Origin: Rhodococcus sp. ABRD24
GTDB taxonomy: Bacteria; Actinomycetota; Actinomycetes; Mycobacteriales; Mycobacteriaceae
NCBI RefSeq assembly: GCF_004328705.1
Contig: NZ_CP035319.1
Coordinates: 3,596,001-3,660,000 of the forward strand
Length of the DNA: 64,000 nucleotides
Direction of reading: 5' to 3'
Below, in pieces: positions 1-8,997 of the stretch; within the stretch, counting starts at the first letter, position 1; each line of letters opens with the position of its first letter. The position numbers were made by a program, and so were the translations under genes. The notes under the pieces are model-generated. The model searched no databases. It was not told the DNA's origin and saw only the letters and a list, made by a program, of their open reading frames with translations.

Positions 1-980
1 ATCGGACCCCACTCGTAGTGATCGACGACCGTGCCCAGGCGCCCCACCGTGCGCCCACCCGCCGTGACGTCCTCGCCCACCTCGGGGCGCCCTTCGGCAG
101 ATCCGTCGAGGTGCAGCAGCACTAGGTGCCGCGGTGGTTTGCCGAGGTTGTGCACGCGCGCCACCGTCTCCTGTCCCCGGTAGCAGCCCTTGTCCAGGTG
201 TACGGCGCCGTGCTCGGCGGGACCGCCGATCCACCTCGCCTCGTGCGGGATGGTGCGGTCGTCGGTGTCGAGACCGATGCGCGGGCGGATGGCCGCGACG
301 CGCAGAGCCTCGAACGCCCACGAGCCCGCGGGCCGCGCGCCGGCCGCGGTGAGCGCAGACCACCATTGAGTGAGCGCGGCGCGGGGTATCACGAGGTCGA
401 ACGAGTCGGATGTGGGCCACGGCATCCGTCGCAGGAACCCGCCGCCGGGCAGTGGGACCGCCGCGTACGTGCCGGGGAGTTCGGGCAGTCCGAGCGCGGC
501 AAGGATCTCGGGGGAGTCGACGGCCGGGCCGATCAGGCTCGAGACCGCCATGTCGTTGCCATCGCGGGGCTCGGCCTTGGACCAGAACACCATCTTTTTC
601 AGGAAGCTCAGGAGCGCCGGCCCACGCGCGGCCTCCGTGTCGATCCAGGTTGTGCCGCCGAGGTCGGTCTGCACGAAGTGGTGCTCGATCCGGCCGTTGA
701 TGTCGAGGCTGAGGTTTTCGGCACTGGCTCCGTCGGGGAGCGATGCGATGTGCTGGCTGGAGATGGTGTGCAGCCAGGTGAGCCGCTCCTCGCCGGCGAT
801 CGCGATGACGAACCGCGCGGAACGATCGATCACTGCGACGGATTCGACGGCGGCGCGCTGTTCGGCGAACGGGTCTCCGTAGTGCCACGCGACTCCGGTG
901 TCGGGTGATTCGTCGGGTGGCGGCACGGCGCCGGGCGTGGAGAGCAGTGGACTGGGTGAAACTTGCGAGGTGTCGGCCAC
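1..980 (-). CDS. ygfZ: YgfZ/GcvT-like folate-binding protein, 3' end beyond window
   Basis: The open frame runs leftward from a GTG at 980 to the window edge, so the C-terminus is missing. The family signature KGCYRGQET lies near residue 264, and the preceding part has the aminomethyltransferase (GCV_T) fold pattern. YgfZ proteins are folate-dependent factors for Fe-S cluster assembly or repair, not true glycine-cleavage enzymes. The ATG eight bases upstream of the GTG is in another frame, so GTG is chosen. It is divergent from pabC, as Rv0811c is from Rv0812 in M. tuberculosis. The family is certain; the physiological substrate is inferred. Confidence 0.88.
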   Translation of the reverse strand, partial: MADTSQVSPSPLLSTPGAVPPPDESPDTGVAWHYGDPFAEQRAAVESVAVIDRSARFVIAIAGEERLTWLHTISSQHIASLPDGASAENLSLDINGRIEHHFVQTDLGGTTWIDTEAARGPALLSFLKKMVFWSKAEPRDGNDMAVSSLIGPAVDSPEILAALGLPELPGTYAAVPLPGGGFLRRMPWPTSDSFDLVIPRAALTQWWSALTAAGARPAGSWAFEALRVAAIRPRIGLDTDDRTIPHEARWIGGPAEHGAVHLDKGCYRGQETVARVHNLGKPPRHLVLLHLDGSAEGRPEVGEDVTAGGRTVGRLGTVVDHYEWGP

Positions 981-1065
981 CGCCCCATTCTAGGAGCGCC
1001 GAGTGACAGGGCCGCGTGATGCAGGGAACTGCTGGTTGTGCCGGGTTCTGGCTAGGGTGAGCGCC

Positions 1066-2070
1066 ATGGCTGAGCAAGTACTGGTCACGCTGGACGGACA
1101 GGTGCGGGATGCGGACGTCCCGCACCTGCATGCCGACGATCTCGCGGCGGTGCGCGGTGACGGCATCTTCGAGACGTTGCTGGTGCGGGACGGGCGGGCA
1201 TGCAAGGTCGCGCTGCACCTGGACCGTCTGGCGTCCTCGGCGGCGGCGCTGGAGTTGCCGGAGCCGGACCGTGCGCACTGGCGGACGGCGGTCGAGACGG
1301 CTACACGCGAATGGGGACGCGATCGCGAGGGGCTGATGCGGCTGGTCCTCAGTCGGGGTCGGGAGAGCGGCGGCCCGCCGACGGCGTTCGTGACGGTCGG
1401 GCCGGTGGGGGAGCACGTGCTGCGGGCGCGCCGGGACGGGATCTCCGTGATCACCTTGCCCAGGGGTTTCTCGGTCGATCTGTCGCAGGCGGCGCCGTGG
1501 CAGTTGCTCGGCGCCAAGACGCTGTCCTACGCGACGAACATGGCGGCGCTGCGGCACGCGCGCGCACTCGGGGTCGACGATGTCGTCTTCACGAGCAGTG
1601 AGGGCCGAGTTCTGGAGGGTCCTCGTTCGACGGTGGTGATCGCCCGCGGTAAGACCTTGATCACTCCGCCGCCCGAGCAGGGCATCCTTCCCGGCACCAC
1701 CCAGAAGGCGCTCTTCGAGGTGGCCGCGGACAAGGGTTACCGGTGCGAGTACGACACCCTTCTACCCATGGATCTCGTTGTGGCAGAAGGTATCTGGCTG
1801 GTTTCCAGTGTGACGCTGGCGGCCCGCGTGCATACTCTGGACGGACTCGCGCTGCCGGTCGCCCCGGCGGCCGAGGACGTCGCCTCGATGGTGGACCTGG
1901 CGGTGGAGGCGGTGGGTTCCGGTTGGCTGTCGACCGAAAGGTCTACTACATTCCGTAGTAACAATCAGCTGCGGCGGGATACCACCAGCAGTAGCTTTGT
2001 GAACAGGGATCGAGCGGACGCCCACGTCTCGATACCGAAGCCTGTCCTACGGGCCGATTTTTCGGAGTAG
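1066..2070 (+). CDS. pabC: Aminodeoxychorismate lyase (class IV aminotransferase)
   Basis: A PLP enzyme that converts 4-amino-4-deoxychorismate to p-aminobenzoate and pyruvate for folate synthesis. The PLP lysine is probably the K in GAKTLSYATN, followed by the class IV region SSEGRVLEGPRS and the GILPGTTQ loop. The ATG at 1066 is preceded by an agggtgag ribosome site; the frame is open 21 codons further upstream but without a comparable site. At 334 residues it is about 45 longer than its mycobacterial counterpart (about 289, recalled). The extra tail after GWLSTE is low-complexity and runs over the cyd promoter and operator, so it may be a non-conserved read-through of intergenic DNA. The stop lies two bases before cydA. 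A D-amino-acid or branched-chain aminotransferase is a weaker alternative. Confidence 0.85.
   Translation: MAEQVLVTLDGQVRDADVPHLHADDLAAVRGDGIFETLLVRDGRACKVALHLDRLASSAAALELPEPDRAHWRTAVETATREWGRDREGLMRLVLSRGRESGGPPTAFVTVGPVGEHVLRARRDGISVITLPRGFSVDLSQAAPWQLLGAKTLSYATNMAALRHARALGVDDVVFTSSEGRVLEGPRSTVVIARGKTLITPPPEQGILPGTTQKALFEVAADKGYRCEYDTLLPMDLVVAEGIWLVSSVTLAARVHTLDGLALPVAPAAEDVASMVDLAVEAVGSGWLSTERSTTFRSNNQLRRDTTSSSFVNRDRADAHVSIPKPVLRADFSE
1923..1960 (+). promoter_or_regulatory. Putative cydABDC promoter with overlapping palindromic operator
   Basis: TTGGCT (1923-1928) and TACATT (1947-1952), 18 bases apart, form a plausible housekeeping promoter pointing at cydA. The perfect inverted repeat TACTACATTCCGTAGTA (1944-1960; 6-base arms, 5-base spacer) covers the -10 box. 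That placement suits a repressor. The repressor is not in the window; BlaI/CopY-type and TetR-type proteins both use such sites. The element lies inside the 3' end of the pabC frame, about 113 bases before cydA. Confidence 0.6.
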
Positions 2071-2072
2071 CC

Positions 2073-3584
2073 ATGGATGTCTTGGATGTCTCTAGGTGGC
2101 AGTTCGGGATCACCACCGTCTATCACTTCATCTTCGTACCACTCACGATCGGGCTGGCTCCGCTCGTCGCGATCATGCAGACCATGTGGGTGGTCACCAA
2201 GAAGGACCACTGGTATCGACTCACCAAGTTCTTCGGCAAGTTCTTCCTGATCAACTTCGCGATCGGTGTCGCGACCGGCATCGTGCAGGAATTCCAGTTC
2301 GGCATGAACTGGAGCGAGTACTCCCGATTCGTCGGTGATGTCTTCGGCGCGCCGCTCGCGCTCGAGGGGCTGATCGCCTTCTTCCTGGAGTCGACCTTCC
2401 TCGGGCTCTGGATCTTCGGTTGGACGCGGCTGCCCAAGGGCGTCCACCTCGCCACGATCTGGCTGGCCGCGATCGGGGTGAATGCCTCCGCGTACTTCAT
2501 CATCGTCGCGAACTCGTTCATGCAGCATCCGGTCGGCGCACGTTACAACCCGGAGACGGGACGTGCCGAGCTGGAGAGCATCTGGGCGCTGCTCACCAAC
2601 AACACCGCGATCGCTGCGTACTTCCATGCGGTCGCAGGCGGCTTCCTCACCGCTGCGACGTTCGTCGCCGGTATCGCCGGTTGGTGGATGGTGCGCAACA
2701 TGCGTAAGGCCAAGACTGCTGCTCCCGAGGAGGCGGAGGTCTTCGTCTCCGACGCACGGAACATGTTCCGGCCGGCCGCGCGGATGGGCATGCTGGTGAT
2801 GATCATCTCGGGTGTCGCCTTGATCTTCACCGGCGACATCCAGGCCAAGCTGATGTTCCAGCAGCAGCCGATGAAGATGGCATCGGCGGAATCGTTGTGT
2901 GTCACCGAGACAGATCCGGAGTTCTCGATCCTGACCGTCGGCACGCACAACAACTGTGACAGTGTCACGCACGTGCTCAAGGTGCCGGGCGTGCTGTCCT
3001 TCCTGGCCGAGGGCAAGTTCAGCGGGGTGACTCTCCAGGGCGTCGAGGATCTGCAGGCGCAGGCCGAGGCCCAGTTCGGACCCGGCAACTACAGCCCGAA
3101 CCTGTTCGTCACGTACTGGTCGTTCCGCGCGATGATCGGCCTCGGCGTCGGCTCGCTGGCCCTGGCGCTTGCCGGGCTGTGGGTCACCAGGCGCGGCAGG
3201 GTCCCGGACCAGAACTGGTTCAAGTGGTTGTCGCTCATCGCGATTCCGACACCGTTCCTCGCGAACAGTGCCGGATGGGTCTTCACCGAGATGGGCCGTC
3301 AGCCGTGGGTGGTGCATCCGAATCCGACAGGCGTAGACCTCATCCGGCTCACCGTCGATCAGGGTGTCTCCGATCATCCGACCGCGCTCGTCGTGACATC
3401 GCTGGTGGTGTTCACGCTGCTGTACGGCGCGCTGGGTGTCGTGTGGTTCTACCTGATCCGCCGGTACGCGATCGAGGGGCCGTCGCCGCACGATATGCAT
3501 CCGCCGGGGCAGGGACCGAAGGCCGGTGGCCCGGGTGAACCGGGCGAGCCGGAAGCCGACGAACAACTGTCGTTCGCGTACTAG
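2073..3584 (+). CDS. cydA: Cytochrome bd ubiquinol/menaquinol oxidase subunit I
   Basis: The quinol-oxidising, haem-carrying subunit of the high-affinity terminal oxidase in the cytoplasmic membrane. His18 (VYHF) and His185 (YFHAV) fit the haem ligands, and Glu98 and Glu106 in LEGLIAFFLEST match the conserved proton-channel acids. The family motif GRQPW occurs in EMGRQPWVV. The periplasmic Q-loop is short, as in Gram-positive CydA. Several hydrophobic segments span the 503 residues. The ATG follows a ggag site and lies two bases after the pabC stop. It is the first gene of cydABDC; cytochrome bd typically serves low oxygen or a blocked cytochrome bc1-aa3 branch. Confidence 0.97.
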   Translation: MDVLDVSRWQFGITTVYHFIFVPLTIGLAPLVAIMQTMWVVTKKDHWYRLTKFFGKFFLINFAIGVATGIVQEFQFGMNWSEYSRFVGDVFGAPLALEGLIAFFLESTFLGLWIFGWTRLPKGVHLATIWLAAIGVNASAYFIIVANSFMQHPVGARYNPETGRAELESIWALLTNNTAIAAYFHAVAGGFLTAATFVAGIAGWWMVRNMRKAKTAAPEEAEVFVSDARNMFRPAARMGMLVMIISGVALIFTGDIQAKLMFQQQPMKMASAESLCVTETDPEFSILTVGTHNNCDSVTHVLKVPGVLSFLAEGKFSGVTLQGVEDLQAQAEAQFGPGNYSPNLFVTYWSFRAMIGLGVGSLALALAGLWVTRRGRVPDQNWFKWLSLIAIPTPFLANSAGWVFTEMGRQPWVVHPNPTGVDLIRLTVDQGVSDHPTALVVTSLVVFTLLYGALGVVWFYLIRRYAIEGPSPHDMHPPGQGPKAGGPGEPGEPEADEQLSFAY

Positions 3585-3593
3585 GAGACCGTC

Positions 3594-4628
3594 ATGGGAT
3601 TGCAGGAATTCTGGTTCATCCTCATCGCGGTGCTCTTCGTCGGGTACTTCGTACTCGAGGGGTTCGACTTCGGTGTGGGAATGCTGTTGCCCGTACTAGG
3701 CAAGACGGAGAAGCGCCGTCGCGTGCTGCTCAACACGATCGGCCCGGTATGGGACGGCAACGAGGTGTGGTTGATCGTCGGCGGTGGTGCGCTGTTCGCG
3801 GCGTTCCCGGACTGGTACGCCACCCTGTTCTCCGGGTTCTATCTACCGTTGCTGATCATTCTGGTGGCGCTGATCCTGCGGATCGTCGCGATCGAGTGGC
3901 GCGGCAAGATCGACGACGACAAGTGGAGGGCCCGCGCCGACTGGGGCATCATGATCGGGTCGTGGGTGCCGGCGGTGCTGTGGGGCGTGGCGTTCGCGAA
4001 CATCATCCGCGGTGTCGCGATCAACGCGGACAAGAAGGTCACGTCAGGATTTTTCGACCTGCTCAACCCGTACGCGCTGCTGGGCGGTGCCACCACCGCG
4101 TTGGTGTTCGCGCTGCACGGTGCGGTGTTCATCGCGTTGAAGACTGCGGACGACGTGCGGATCGACGCGGCCGATCTGGCGAAGAAGCTCGCGATCCCGG
4201 CCGTGCCGGTCGCCGGTGGATTCGTGCTGTGGACGCAGCTGGCCCACGGTAAGGGCTGGACGTGGATCCTTGTCGCACTGGCCGCGGTCGCGGTCATCGC
4301 GGTGGTGTTCCTGACCCGCGCGGAGAGCGAGGGGTGGGCGTTCGTGTTCACGACGGTCGCCGTGATCGCCACGGTGGTGCTCCTGTTCGCGTCGCTGTTC
4401 CCGAATGTGATGCCGTCGACCACCGATCCGGCGTACAGCCTCACCATCGAGAATGCGTCGTCGAGTCCGTACACGCTGAAGGTGATGAGTTGGGCGGCGG
4501 TGATTCTCACGCCGATCGTGATGATGTACCAGGGCTGGACGTACTGGGTGTTCCGTAAGCGGATCTCCACCAAGCACATTCCGCCGTCGATCGGCTTGTC
4601 CCGCAAGGCCGGATCCACGAAGGCCTGA
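3594..4628 (+). CDS. cydB: Cytochrome bd oxidase subunit II
   Basis: The structural partner of CydA, 344 residues and mostly hydrophobic. The N-terminal signature LEGFDFGVG is present, and the GPVWDGNEVWL segment is typical of the family. An aggag ribosome site precedes the ATG, nine bases after cydA. The stop overlaps the cydD start as ATGA-type coupling, so translation is probably linked to the transporter genes. Confidence 0.97.
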   Translation: MGLQEFWFILIAVLFVGYFVLEGFDFGVGMLLPVLGKTEKRRRVLLNTIGPVWDGNEVWLIVGGGALFAAFPDWYATLFSGFYLPLLIILVALILRIVAIEWRGKIDDDKWRARADWGIMIGSWVPAVLWGVAFANIIRGVAINADKKVTSGFFDLLNPYALLGGATTALVFALHGAVFIALKTADDVRIDAADLAKKLAIPAVPVAGGFVLWTQLAHGKGWTWILVALAAVAVIAVVFLTRAESEGWAFVFTTVAVIATVVLLFASLFPNVMPSTTDPAYSLTIENASSSPYTLKVMSWAAVILTPIVMMYQGWTYWVFRKRISTKHIPPSIGLSRKAGSTKA

Positions 4629-6334
4629 TGAGCATCGAGACCGACAGCCCCGCCCGGCCCGATCGGCCGGCGGGGCGTCGGGGTCCGGTGGATCCCCGGC
4701 TGTGGAAGTACTCGGCATCGGCCCGCGGCTACCTGATTCTCACGGTGGTGCTGTCGGCGATCAACGTCGCGATGGTGATCGTCTCCGCGGTGCTGATCGG
4801 CACGATCCTCGCCGGGGTGATCACGTCCGATCGACGCAGCCTCGCGGAGTGGCGCGTCGACCTGCTGCTGCTGGCCGGTGCCATCGGGGTGCGGGTGCTG
4901 GCGGCGTGGCTGCAGGCGCGATACGCGCATCGTGCCGCCAACCGCGTGGTTGCCGAACTCGAGATGGAGGTGCTCGCCGCGGCGGTACGGATGCCGCCGC
5001 GGCAGCTCGATCCTCGCCGGGACGACGTAGCAACGGTCGTCACCCGCGGAATCCGTGGGCTCGGACCCTACTTGACGGGCTATCTGCCGGCCTTGATCCT
5101 CGCGGCCACACTGACTCCGGCAACCCTGGCGGTCATCTTCTTCCAGGACCTGACGGCCGCATTGATCGTGGTGGTCACGCTGCCGCTGATCCCGGTCTTC
5201 ATGATCCTGATCGGACTGCTCACCAAGGGGAAGTCGGAAAAGACGCTCGCGACGATGACGCGGTTGTCGTCGCAGCTGCTCGATCTGCTTGCGGGACTGC
5301 CGACGCTGCGAGCGCTCGGACGCGAACATGGACCGGTCGCCAGGGTCCGGGAACTCGGCGACGCGCACCGGCGCACCACGATGTCGTCGCTGCGGGTCGC
5401 CTTTCTGTCGTCGATGGTGCTCGAGCTGCTGGCGACACTGTCCGTGGCGCTCATCGCGGTCAGCATCGGCCTGCGGCTCGTGTACGGCGGAATGGAGCTC
5501 GAACCAGGCATCGTCGCGCTCATTCTGGCGCCGGAGGTGTACCTGCCGCTGCGGATGGTCGGAGCACAGTTCCATGCGGCCGAGGACGGGCTGGCTGCGG
5601 CGCACAAGGCGTTCGGTGTGCTCGACGAGGCACCCGGCGAGCAGCGGCCCGGCGCGGTCGCGGTGGCCGCCGGCGGCGCCGTCATCGAGTTGCACGGGCT
5701 GAGCATGCGATCCAGGTCCGGGATGGCGCCACACCGGCTGGACGCGACGTTCCGTCCGGGTGAGGTGACGGTGCTGACGGGCGCCAACGGTTCCGGCAAA
5801 TCTACTGCACTACAGGCGGTTCTAGGTCTCGCCGATCCCGCCGAAGGTGCGGTCCGGGTCGACGGGATCGACGTCGCGGACCTGAACCGGGAACAGTGGT
5901 GGGGCCAGATAGCCTGGCTGCCCCAGCATCCGGTGCTGGTGCCCGGAACTCTCTCCGAGAATCTCGAGCTCACCGGTCACGTCGACCGGACAGGCGACGG
6001 TTTGCACAATGCCTGTATCGCAACCGGATTCGACGCAGTGCTGGAGGACCTTCCGCGCGGATGGGATACCACGGTCGGGGCCGGTGGCACCGGTCTGTCG
6101 CTGGGACAGCGGCAGCGGCTCGCGCTGACCCGGCTGCTGATGTCACCACGCCCGGTGCTGCTGCTCGACGAGCCGACGGCACACCTCGACGAAGCTACCG
6201 AGGCGACGGTGCTCACGTCGTTGCGGCGGCTGGCCGAGTCGGGGCGGACCGTCATTGTGGTGGGGCACCGGCCGAGTGTGCTCGCGGCCGCCGATCGGAT
6301 CGTGGAAGTCGAGGCCCAGCAGTATGAATCGTGA
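4628..6334 (+). CDS. cydD: Thiol reductant ABC exporter subunit CydD
   Basis: Half of the heterodimeric CydDC exporter needed to assemble cytochrome bd, thought to export glutathione or cysteine in Enterobacteria. Actinobacteria make mycothiol, so the thiol exported here is uncertain. The transmembrane domain covers roughly residues 1-320. The ATPase domain has Walker A GANGSGKST near residue 385, signature LSLGQRQRL near 490 and Walker [10 protein letters not shown] near 510. The ATG overlaps the cydB stop. In the LSLGQ signature the usual second G is L. Confidence 0.93.
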   Translation: MSIETDSPARPDRPAGRRGPVDPRLWKYSASARGYLILTVVLSAINVAMVIVSAVLIGTILAGVITSDRRSLAEWRVDLLLLAGAIGVRVLAAWLQARYAHRAANRVVAELEMEVLAAAVRMPPRQLDPRRDDVATVVTRGIRGLGPYLTGYLPALILAATLTPATLAVIFFQDLTAALIVVVTLPLIPVFMILIGLLTKGKSEKTLATMTRLSSQLLDLLAGLPTLRALGREHGPVARVRELGDAHRRTTMSSLRVAFLSSMVLELLATLSVALIAVSIGLRLVYGGMELEPGIVALILAPEVYLPLRMVGAQFHAAEDGLAAAHKAFGVLDEAPGEQRPGAVAVAAGGAVIELHGLSMRSRSGMAPHRLDATFRPGEVTVLTGANGSGKSTALQAVLGLADPAEGAVRVDGIDVADLNREQWWGQIAWLPQHPVLVPGTLSENLELTGHVDRTGDGLHNACIATGFDAVLEDLPRGWDTTVGAGGTGLSLGQRQRLALTRLLMSPRPVLLLDEPTAHLDEATEATVLTSLRRLAESGRTVIVVGHRPSVLAAADRIVEVEAQQYES

Positions 6335-8042
6335 CCTGGTGCGGGCACTGCGTCTGCTGGACCTACAGCCGGGGCGGATCCTGCGGGCGGTTCTCGCCGG
6401 CGCCGCGACGCTGGGGAGCGCGCTGGCACTGGCTGCGTTGTCGGCCTGGCTGATCACTCGTGCCTGGCAGATGCCGCCGGTCCTGGATCTGTCCGTAGCG
6501 GTGGTCGCGGTGCGGGCGCTCGGTATCTCCCGGGGAGTGTTCCGTTACCTCGAGCGCCTTGCCACCCACGACGCCGCGCTCCGCGGCACCACCGAGGCGC
6601 GCACGCTGATCTACCGCCGGCTCGCCGACGGTGATCCTGCGGCAGCCGCCGGGCTGCGTCGCGGCGATCTGCTTGCCCGCACGGGTGCGGATGTCGACGC
6701 GCTCGGTGATGTCGTGGTGCGGGCCCTGATCCCGATCGCGGTCGCGGTGCTCATGGCGCTCTCGGCCGTCGCGCTGCTCGCGCTGATTTCCCCGGCCGCG
6801 GCCGGGGTACTCGCGATCGCGTTGCTGGTGTCGGGTGTGCTCGCGCCCGCGCTGTCCGCGCGCGCGGCCCGACTTGCGGAGTCCGAGAGTGCCGCAGCAA
6901 ACGCGCGATTCAGTGAGGCCGCGGTGACCGCCCTCGATCACGCCGCCGAACTTCGGGTGGCCGGCCGTCTCGAAGGCGTCCTCGCCCGGGCCGCCGCGGC
7001 GGACGACGAGGCCGTCCGCGCGACGGACCGGGCTGCGATGCCGTCGGCGTTCGCGGCCGCTGCGACGCCGCTGGCGATCGGTGCGAGTGTGATCGGTGCG
7101 CTATTGATCGGCATCACGCTGTACGGCCCCGACGGCGGTGCGTCCGGCGCGATGACGCCGATGTCACTGGCGATCCTCGTGCTGGTGCCGCTGGCCGCAT
7201 TCGAGGCTACCGGGGCATTGCCGGCGGCGGCGGTTGCGCTCACTCGCGCGCGAATCGCATCAGGCCGCATCCTGTCGCTGCTCGACCGCGCAGATACGCC
7301 GATGCCGGAGGGTGCCGAGGCGCCGTCCGGCCCCGGACATGTCCAGGCGCGCGGCGTGCGCTGCGGCTGGCCCGGCGGGGAGAAGGTGACCGCTGCGCTC
7401 GACGTGGATCTGCCGCCGGGCGCGCGGGTTGCGGTCGTGGGCGGCAGCGGTACCGGCAAGACGACGCTGCTGATGACGTTGGCGGGTCTGCTGCCGCCGA
7501 TCGACGGAACGGTGACGGTCGACGGCGTGCCGGTCGGGCAGTTGGTGCCCGACGCGCTGCGCCGGGAGGTCGGGTTCTTTGCCGAGGATGCCCACTTGTT
7601 CGACACGTCGGTGCTCGAGAATCTGCGCGTAGCCCGTGGGGACCTCGACGAGGACGGCGCGGTGACGGCGCTGCACGCGGTGGGGCTGGGCGACTGGGTG
7701 GAGCAGTTGCCGGAAGGCGTCCACACCTCGTTGGGCGGTGGGGCCCGCGCGGTTTCGGGTGGGCAGCGACGACGGCTGTTGCTCGCGCGGGCGCTGGTGT
7801 CGCCGGCGCGGGTGCTACTGCTCGACGAGCCCACTGAACACCTCGACGCGGCAGACGGCGCCGCGATCCTGCGCGAGCTCCTGGACCGGGGCGGCGCACT
7901 GGTCGACGGTGACCGGACGGTGGTGGTGGTCACCCATCAGCTGCCGTCCGGAACTCATGCCGACCGGATCGTGACCTGCACTCCAACGGCGGCTGATGGT
8001 AACCGCGAACGGGACCTTGCGGCGCCGTCTCAGCCGATGTAG
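6324..8042 (+). CDS. cydC: Thiol reductant ABC exporter subunit CydC
   Basis: The second half of the CydDC exporter. The frame is open from 6255, but the ATG at 6324 overlaps the cydD stop by 11 bases and gives a 573-residue protein whose N-terminus aligns with the start of the transmembrane domain. The ATPase part has GGSGTGKTT near residue 372, SGGQRRRL near 477 and [12 protein letters not shown] near 496. The 3' end converges with and overlaps by 13 bases the nitrobindin-like gene on the other strand. Confidence 0.93.
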   Translation: MNRDLVRALRLLDLQPGRILRAVLAGAATLGSALALAALSAWLITRAWQMPPVLDLSVAVVAVRALGISRGVFRYLERLATHDAALRGTTEARTLIYRRLADGDPAAAAGLRRGDLLARTGADVDALGDVVVRALIPIAVAVLMALSAVALLALISPAAAGVLAIALLVSGVLAPALSARAARLAESESAAANARFSEAAVTALDHAAELRVAGRLEGVLARAAAADDEAVRATDRAAMPSAFAAAATPLAIGASVIGALLIGITLYGPDGGASGAMTPMSLAILVLVPLAAFEATGALPAAAVALTRARIASGRILSLLDRADTPMPEGAEAPSGPGHVQARGVRCGWPGGEKVTAALDVDLPPGARVAVVGGSGTGKTTLLMTLAGLLPPIDGTVTVDGVPVGQLVPDALRREVGFFAEDAHLFDTSVLENLRVARGDLDEDGAVTALHAVGLGDWVEQLPEGVHTSLGGGARAVSGGQRRRLLLARALVSPARVLLLDEPTEHLDAADGAAILRELLDRGGALVDGDRTVVVVTHQLPSGTHADRIVTCTPTAADGNRERDLAAPSQPM

Positions 8043-8737
8043 CGAGAGAGCCGCGCGGAGAAGCGGGGCTCGAGGGGGCCGTCTGCGACGACGCGTTCCT
8101 CGACATAGGCCAGGTCGCCGCCCTCGACGATGCCGTAGAGGCGCTTGGCGCCGCCGATCAGCTCACCGGATTGGCTGCGGATCACGACGTCCGTCGCCAG
8201 TTCCCACGACGACTGCGTCAGCGCCTGGCCGTAGAACAGCTCGACGACGCCGGAGGCGTGGGTGAGGAGTAGTTCGACGACCTCTTCGTCGACGCTGCCG
8301 GGAGTGCCGTCTCCGGCGACGCGCCAGTAGCCGCTCTCACGTTGATCGGGGCGGACGTACTCGCCTTCGGCGTCGAGAACCCAGGACTTCGCTTCCCAGG
8401 ACAGGTAGTTGCCACCGTCGTGTGAAACCACGATCTGCTGCCCGAAGCGGTAGCCGCCGGTCGCCGGATCGTGACCCTCACCCTCGCCGCGCCACACGCC
8501 GACGAGCGGCAGCAGCGCGAGCATTCCGGGATGGAGATCCGGCCCGAGTCGCAGATTCGCGGTGTCCTCGGGCAGAGGGAGATCAGGAAGTACGGGGATG
8601 TTTCGCCCCGACGTCTCCTTGGCGCGCTCTACGGCACCCGCGACTGCTCGGTCGCCGCTGCCACGGGCAACGGGCGACTCGGCGCCGTCAGGGTGCGCAG
8701 GCTGCGTCTCAGAGCCCGCGTCCCGGTCCTGGCTCAC
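8030..8737 (-). CDS. Ferric nitrobindin-like (FABP-like beta-barrel) protein
   Basis: A ten-strand beta-barrel protein related to nitrobindin (DUF1794, THAP4 C-terminal-like). The family motif appears as GVWRGEGEG, and the C-terminal segment reads [11 protein letters not shown]. True nitrobindins have a haem-ligating His in that segment (PHLxARL); here the position is Arg, as I recall for M. tuberculosis Rv0813c, so haem binding in the usual manner is doubtful. GTG at 8737 is chosen because it overlaps the stop of the small gene upstream (GTGA). The N-terminal 60 residues are low-complexity and probably disordered. The genome position also matches Rv0813c. Confidence 0.85.
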   Translation of the reverse strand: MSQDRDAGSETQPAHPDGAESPVARGSGDRAVAGAVERAKETSGRNIPVLPDLPLPEDTANLRLGPDLHPGMLALLPLVGVWRGEGEGHDPATGGYRFGQQIVVSHDGGNYLSWEAKSWVLDAEGEYVRPDQRESGYWRVAGDGTPGSVDEEVVELLLTHASGVVELFYGQALTQSSWELATDVVIRSQSGELIGGAKRLYGIVEGGDLAYVEERVVADGPLEPRFSARLSRYIG

Positions 8738-8832
8738 GGCTTGTCGGTGACCAGTCGGTACACGACGTACAGCGAGAACCAGGTGATCAGGATGGCGGCA
8801 AGAACCAGGAGAACCTCGAAGAAAATGACCAC
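8734..8832 (-). CDS. Small single-span membrane protein (32 residues)
   Basis: A GTG at 8832 opens a 32-codon frame that is almost entirely one hydrophobic helix ([19 protein letters not shown]) followed by a short positive tail ending VTDKP. Its stop overlaps the GTG start of the nitrobindin-like gene as GTGA, which argues for translational coupling. No convincing ribosome site precedes it, so it may be leaderless or weakly initiated. Function unknown; the helix suggests a membrane anchor or an accessory to a neighbour. Confidence 0.6.
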   Translation of the reverse strand: MVIFFEVLLVLAAILITWFSLYVVYRLVTDKP

Positions 8833-8997
8833 CGGACCATCTTAGACCGGCCCCCCGGAGGGTCCGAAATCGGCGGACGAATCCGTCGCGTGGGAGGGGA
8901 TTCGACGGAATCGCGATCAGCGCTGACCTGCGGTAGTACCGTGCTCGCGGGGTCACCAACTGTTCCGCGTTGGGGGAGCACACAGTCGGAGGTATGG

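Noticed and set aside
126..908. 260-codon plus-strand frame
   Set aside because: Antisense to ygfZ, whose minus-strand frame carries the KGCYRGQE motif.
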